Part shown: piece by piece, positions 5,509 through 7,721 of the stretch
Layout of the letters: every line of letters starts with the position of its first letter
How positions within the stretch are numbered: position 1 is the first letter of the stretch
Source of the DNA: Burkholderiales bacterium
Lineage (GTDB): Bacteria; Pseudomonadota; Gammaproteobacteria; Burkholderiales; Burkholderiaceae_C
Length of the DNA: 7,721 bases
Assembly (NCBI GenBank): GCA_013205525.1
Contig: JABMMR010000168.1
Coordinates: 1 to 7,721 of the forward strand
Reading direction: 5' to 3'
Notes under the pieces: model-generated
Seen by the model: only the letters and a program-made list of their open reading frames with translations
Database searches by the model: none
Told to the model about the DNA's origin: nothing
Program-made: the position numbers and the translations under genes

Positions 5509-5795
5509 CGCGGTGGTTGATCAGTACGGATGCCGCAAATGATTTGGAGCAACTGGTTGATTTTTTACACGCTCAACTTTCTCCACACGCTGAAGCAACC
5601 ATCGATGTGATTTTGAACGGCTTGTCTCTCTTGGCCCAACACCCTGAAATAGGTCAAAAGGTGGAACACCATTTCCGCGAGTTGATCATTTCCCGCGGTA
5701 AGACAGGATATATCGCTCTTTATGAGTACGATGAAGAAAGCGATGTGGTTTTGGTATTGGCCATTCGACACCAGCGTGAAGCGGGATACCATTGA
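5505..5795 (+). CDS. ParE/RelE-superfamily toxin
   Basis: The 96-residue protein has the compact fold pattern of ParE/RelE toxins. An N-terminal strand is followed by D-A-A-N-D-L-E-Q-L at residues 9-17, then two helices ending in L-L-A-Q-H-P-E-I-G (42-50). The conserved strands carry F-R-E-L-I (57-61), G-Y-I-A-L-Y (68-73) and the family-typical end I-R-H-Q-R-E-A-G-Y (87-95). ParE members poison DNA gyrase and RelE members cut mRNA on the ribosome. The ending with R-H-Q-R-E favours the ParE-like branch, but the target cannot be read from sequence. The toxin is intact and its antitoxin overlaps it upstream, so the module is probably functional. Confidence 0.85.
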   Translation: MTRWLISTDAANDLEQLVDFLHAQLSPHAEATIDVILNGLSLLAQHPEIGQKVEHHFRELIISRGKTGYIALYEYDEESDVVLVLAIRHQREAGYH

Positions 5796-5826
5796 AATTC
5801 ATCGAAACAAAAGGGATGTTGTTGCT

Positions 5827-6834
5827 ATGAATTTTTGCAAACTATGGCTTGTACTTCTCTCGCTGTCGTGGGCTGTCAGTGCGCACGCTCAAGATCAGGT
5901 GTATGGCGCAGAACTCCAAGGTTTTGACTACCCAGCACCGGTGCAGAAATTCAGCTTCAACTCGCAGCAGCAGGCCGTGCACATGGCGTATTTAGACATA
6001 CAACCGGCCAAAGCCAATGGCCATGTGGTTGTGTTACTGCATGGGAAAAACTTTTGTGCGGCAACTTGGCAAGCTACCTACGAGGTACTGCAAGGCTATG
6101 GTTTTCGCGTCATCGTTCCCGATCAAATTGGTTTTTGTAAGTCCAGTAAACCCAGCGCTTACCAATACAGTTTTCAGCAACTGGCGCATAACACCCATGC
6201 ACTGCTGAGCTCATTGGGCATTGCGCAAGCCACTGTCATCGGTCATTCAACGGGGGGCATGTTGGCCACCCGCTATGCACTGATGTTTCCCGAATCAGTC
6301 AAGCAACTGGTGATGGTCAACCCGATTGGTTTAGAAGACTGGAAGGCCATGGGTGTGCCCAGCCTCAGCATTGACCAGTGGTACCAGCGTGAACTGCAAG
6401 TCACCGACGAGCGAATTCGCAACTATGAGCGCAGCACTTATTACGTGAATGAATGGAAGCCCGAGTACGAGCCTTGGGTGCAAATGTTGGCAGGCATGTT
6501 TCGCGGACCCGACAAGAAAACCGTGGCTTGGCATTCGGCCTTGCTCTACGACATGATCTTTAACCAACCCGTGGTCTACGAGTTTGCACTCTTAAAAGTA
6601 CCCACCTTGCTGCTGATAGGTGAAAAAGACAATACCGCTATTGGCAAAGATTTGGTGAATGCAGAGCTTAAGGCGCGCATGGGCCTGTACCCCGAATTGG
6701 CCCGACGCACCGCCAAGCTGATCCCAGCGGCGCAACTGGTGCTGTTCCCCGACTTAGGTCATGCGCCACAGATGCAAAACCCTTTGCGTTTTCACACAGC
6801 CTTGGTAAACCACTTGCTGGCTTTGCAAAATTGA
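5827..6834 (+). CDS. exported alpha/beta-hydrolase (serine hydrolase)
   Basis: The 335-residue protein starts with a signal peptide: K5, a hydrophobic core at 7-18, and A-H-A at 19-21 before a probable cleavage, so it acts in the periplasm or outside. The hydrolase fold shows the oxyanion segment L-L-H-G-K-N-F (70-76), the P-D-Q-I-G-F turn (98-103), the nucleophile elbow G-H-S-T-G-G with Ser141, the acid Asp268 in I-G-E-K-D, and His312 in L-G-H-A-P. Nucleophile Ser rather than Asp argues for an esterase, lipase or peptidase-type enzyme and against haloalkane dehalogenase or epoxide hydrolase. The substrate is unknown. I chose ATG 5827 because it gives the signal peptide, follows AAGGGA (5811-5816), and lies 31 bases after the toxin stop; an in-frame earlier start at 5722 would lie inside the toxin gene. 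It may be transcribed with the toxin pair or alone. Confidence 0.88.
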   Translation: MNFCKLWLVLLSLSWAVSAHAQDQVYGAELQGFDYPAPVQKFSFNSQQQAVHMAYLDIQPAKANGHVVVLLHGKNFCAATWQATYEVLQGYGFRVIVPDQIGFCKSSKPSAYQYSFQQLAHNTHALLSSLGIAQATVIGHSTGGMLATRYALMFPESVKQLVMVNPIGLEDWKAMGVPSLSIDQWYQRELQVTDERIRNYERSTYYVNEWKPEYEPWVQMLAGMFRGPDKKTVAWHSALLYDMIFNQPVVYEFALLKVPTLLLIGEKDNTAIGKDLVNAELKARMGLYPELARRTAKLIPAAQLVLFPDLGHAPQMQNPLRFHTALVNHLLALQN

Positions 6835-6835
6835 T

Positions 6836-7516
6836 TTAACGCTGCACCCAGCCGCCACACACAGGGAACACCTGCCCCACAAAGCAATCTGCTTTGTCTG
6901 AGCACAGATAAGCCGCGAACTCTGCGTCTTCTTCTGCTTTCACCAATCGCCCCAAAGGAACTTCGCGGGCAAGCCGTTCTGCAAAGCGGGGGTTGGCCTG
7001 CAATTCGGGGGGAAAGTAAGTGGGGTTCTCAACAAAATTTTGTGCAATCGCATTGACTTGAATATTCAATGCAGCCAACTCCACACCCACCGCTTGCACC
7101 CATGCCAGTTGCGCACCACGTGCAGCGCTGTAGCTTGATGCACGCTTCATACCGCGCAAGGCACTGGCACTGCCCATGACCAAAAATTTGCCCCTGCCAC
7201 GCACTTTCATTTGCGGCATCACTTCGCGCAACAAGCGTGGCAAGGGATGAACCATGATGTTGAACACCTGAGCCCACTCTGCATCTTGCACCTCTGCTGC
7301 CGGCGTAGCGGGAGCCGTCATCGCCAAATTGGCGACCAAGACATCGATATGCCCATGGCTTTGCACCAACTCTGTACAAGCATTAGGGAGAAGCAGTTGC
7401 CTTTGATCGGCCAGTACAGTCGCCCCATGGGACGACAGCACTTGGCATAAAGCGGGCCCCATGAAATCTTCCGCTTGGGTGACCACGATTCTCAAACCCT
7501 GCAACAAACCACTCAT
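6836..7516 (-). CDS. halohydrin dehalogenase (SDR-derived)
   Basis: The 226-residue cytoplasmic protein has the short-chain dehydrogenase fold but the diagnostic changes of halohydrin dehalogenases, which turn vicinal haloalcohols into epoxides and free halide without a nucleotide cofactor. The Gly-rich cofactor motif is replaced by T13-x4-F18-x-G20. The catalytic set is S116-x12-Y129-x3-R133, with Arg where SDR reductases have Lys. The halide-pocket region reads N-F-V-E-N-P-T-Y-F (160-168), and V-P-L-G-R-L and G-Q-V-F-P-V-C-G-G-W close the fold. Length fits the family (about 225-255). The start at 7516 follows AAGGG (7527-7523 on this strand) by 6 bases, and that site overlaps the stop of the small ORF upstream, suggesting coupling. 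Its 3' end faces the hydrolase gene with one base between stops. An ordinary SDR oxidoreductase that has lost cofactor binding is the alternative; both motifs together make this less likely. Confidence 0.85.
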   Translation of the reverse strand: MSGLLQGLRIVVTQAEDFMGPALCQVLSSHGATVLADQRQLLLPNACTELVQSHGHIDVLVANLAMTAPATPAAEVQDAEWAQVFNIMVHPLPRLLREVMPQMKVRGRGKFLVMGSASALRGMKRASSYSAARGAQLAWVQAVGVELAALNIQVNAIAQNFVENPTYFPPELQANPRFAERLAREVPLGRLVKAEEDAEFAAYLCSDKADCFVGQVFPVCGGWVQR

Positions 7517-7525
7517 AAGAAGCCC

Positions 7526-7684
7526 TTATTCAGGTAACTCATCTTCAATGAGTTCTGGCACCAAAGGGATGAGATCTGGCTTGGGTGTGCGCTTGCCATA
7601 CTTGGCCAGAATTTCCACATAAACAGACGTAGCATGTGTTTTGGCCAGCGCATCAATGGCTTCAACCAAAGCCGCCACATGCAC
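7526..7684 (-). CDS. small acidic-tailed protein, 52 residues (unknown)
   Basis: A minus-strand frame from GTG 7684 to TAA 7526 encodes 52 residues. A helical, alanine-rich first half (V-E-A-I-D-A-L-A-K) leads to a middle with Y-G-K-R-T-P-K-P-D and an acidic end (E-L-I-E-D-E-L-P-E). I do not recognise the family. In favour of it being coding are a sensible residue composition, unlike the Met/Trp-rich alternative frame on the same strand, and the stop overlapping the dehalogenase ribosome-binding site 9 bases before that start. Against are no visible ribosome-binding site before the GTG and a stop codon just one codon upstream in the same frame, so this may be the tail of a longer gene broken by that stop. 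There are no cysteines or membrane segments. Confidence 0.5.
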   Translation of the reverse strand: MHVAALVEAIDALAKTHATSVYVEILAKYGKRTPKPDLIPLVPELIEDELPE

Positions 7685-7687
7685 CGC

Positions 7688-7721
7688 TTAAGCCGCATCA
7701 GATTGCAAACCACATTTGCAA
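7688..7721 (-). CDS. last codons of an upstream minus-strand frame (partial)
   Basis: Ten codons from the right edge (C-K-C-G-L-Q-S-D-A-A) end in TAA at 7690-7688, in the same frame as the 52-residue ORF that starts one codon later. The C-x-C-G could be part of a metal-binding or redox motif, but ten residues cannot establish a family. It may be the true end of another gene, or the N-terminal part of one gene interrupted by this stop. Confidence 0.28.
   Translation of the reverse strand, partial: CKCGLQSDAA

Noticed and set aside
5722..5826. An earlier start for the alpha/beta-hydrolase inside the toxin gene.
   Set aside because: The added residues are an off-frame reading of the toxin end and would bury the clear signal peptide that begins at 5827.
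7513..7713. A 66-codon minus-strand frame upstream of the dehalogenase.
   Set aside because: It is rich in Met and Trp in a way typical of an off-frame reading; the neighbouring frame gives normal composition.
1..7721. tRNA, rRNA, CRISPR arrays or an origin of replication.
   Set aside because: No cloverleaf-like segment, regular spaced repeat array or clustered iterons were seen on either strand.

Overview
The window looks like chromosomal DNA of a betaproteobacterium, probably a Burkholderiales/Comamonadaceae-type freshwater organism. This is an inference from the codon style, roughly balanced base composition judged by eye, and the gene families; no marker gene is present.

Layout. Bases 1-221 hold the possible tail of an upstream gene (perhaps a transposase C-terminus, weakly supported), a perfect 14-bp palindrome, a nested pair of inverted repeats and a plausible promoter. 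Then comes a plus-strand membrane-protein cluster: a small bitopic protein with four extracytoplasmic cysteines (222-767); an unusual channel with two complete voltage-sensor domains followed by one K+ pore (776-2443); and two ordinary-sized voltage-sensor channels (2532-3428, 3425-4360). The selectivity filters of these last two are not the K+ signature but S-G-N-G-N and S-G-W-G-N. All three channels share the same pore-turret signature and a short C-terminal 'DG-x-x-S/D-E-x-E' helical domain, so they are paralogues. A hairpin terminator, with a competing alternative hairpin, sits between the first and second channel genes.

Downstream (4361-5148) lies the wreck of a larger gene: half of a cyclic-nucleotide-binding domain followed, in another frame, by the C-terminal half of a ZIP-type metal transporter. 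Next are a ribbon-helix-helix antitoxin and a ParE/RelE-type toxin with overlapping reading frames and a likely operator upstream, then an exported alpha/beta hydrolase. Converging on it with a single base between the stop codons is a minus-strand gene whose T-x4-F-x-G and S-x12-Y-x3-R motifs mark it as a halohydrin dehalogenase rather than an ordinary short-chain dehydrogenase. A 52-codon minus-strand ORF and the last codons of another minus-strand frame precede it.

How the genes fit together. The 222-4360 cluster is the most striking part: a putative multi-subunit electrical system with a K+-selective double-sensor channel, two probable partner subunits with altered filters, and a membrane-anchored companion. 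That these proteins assemble or work together is inferred from gene order, short gaps or overlap, and shared domains. The right half (toxin-antitoxin, hydrolase, dehalogenase, broken ZIP gene) looks like accessory DNA without a common pathway.
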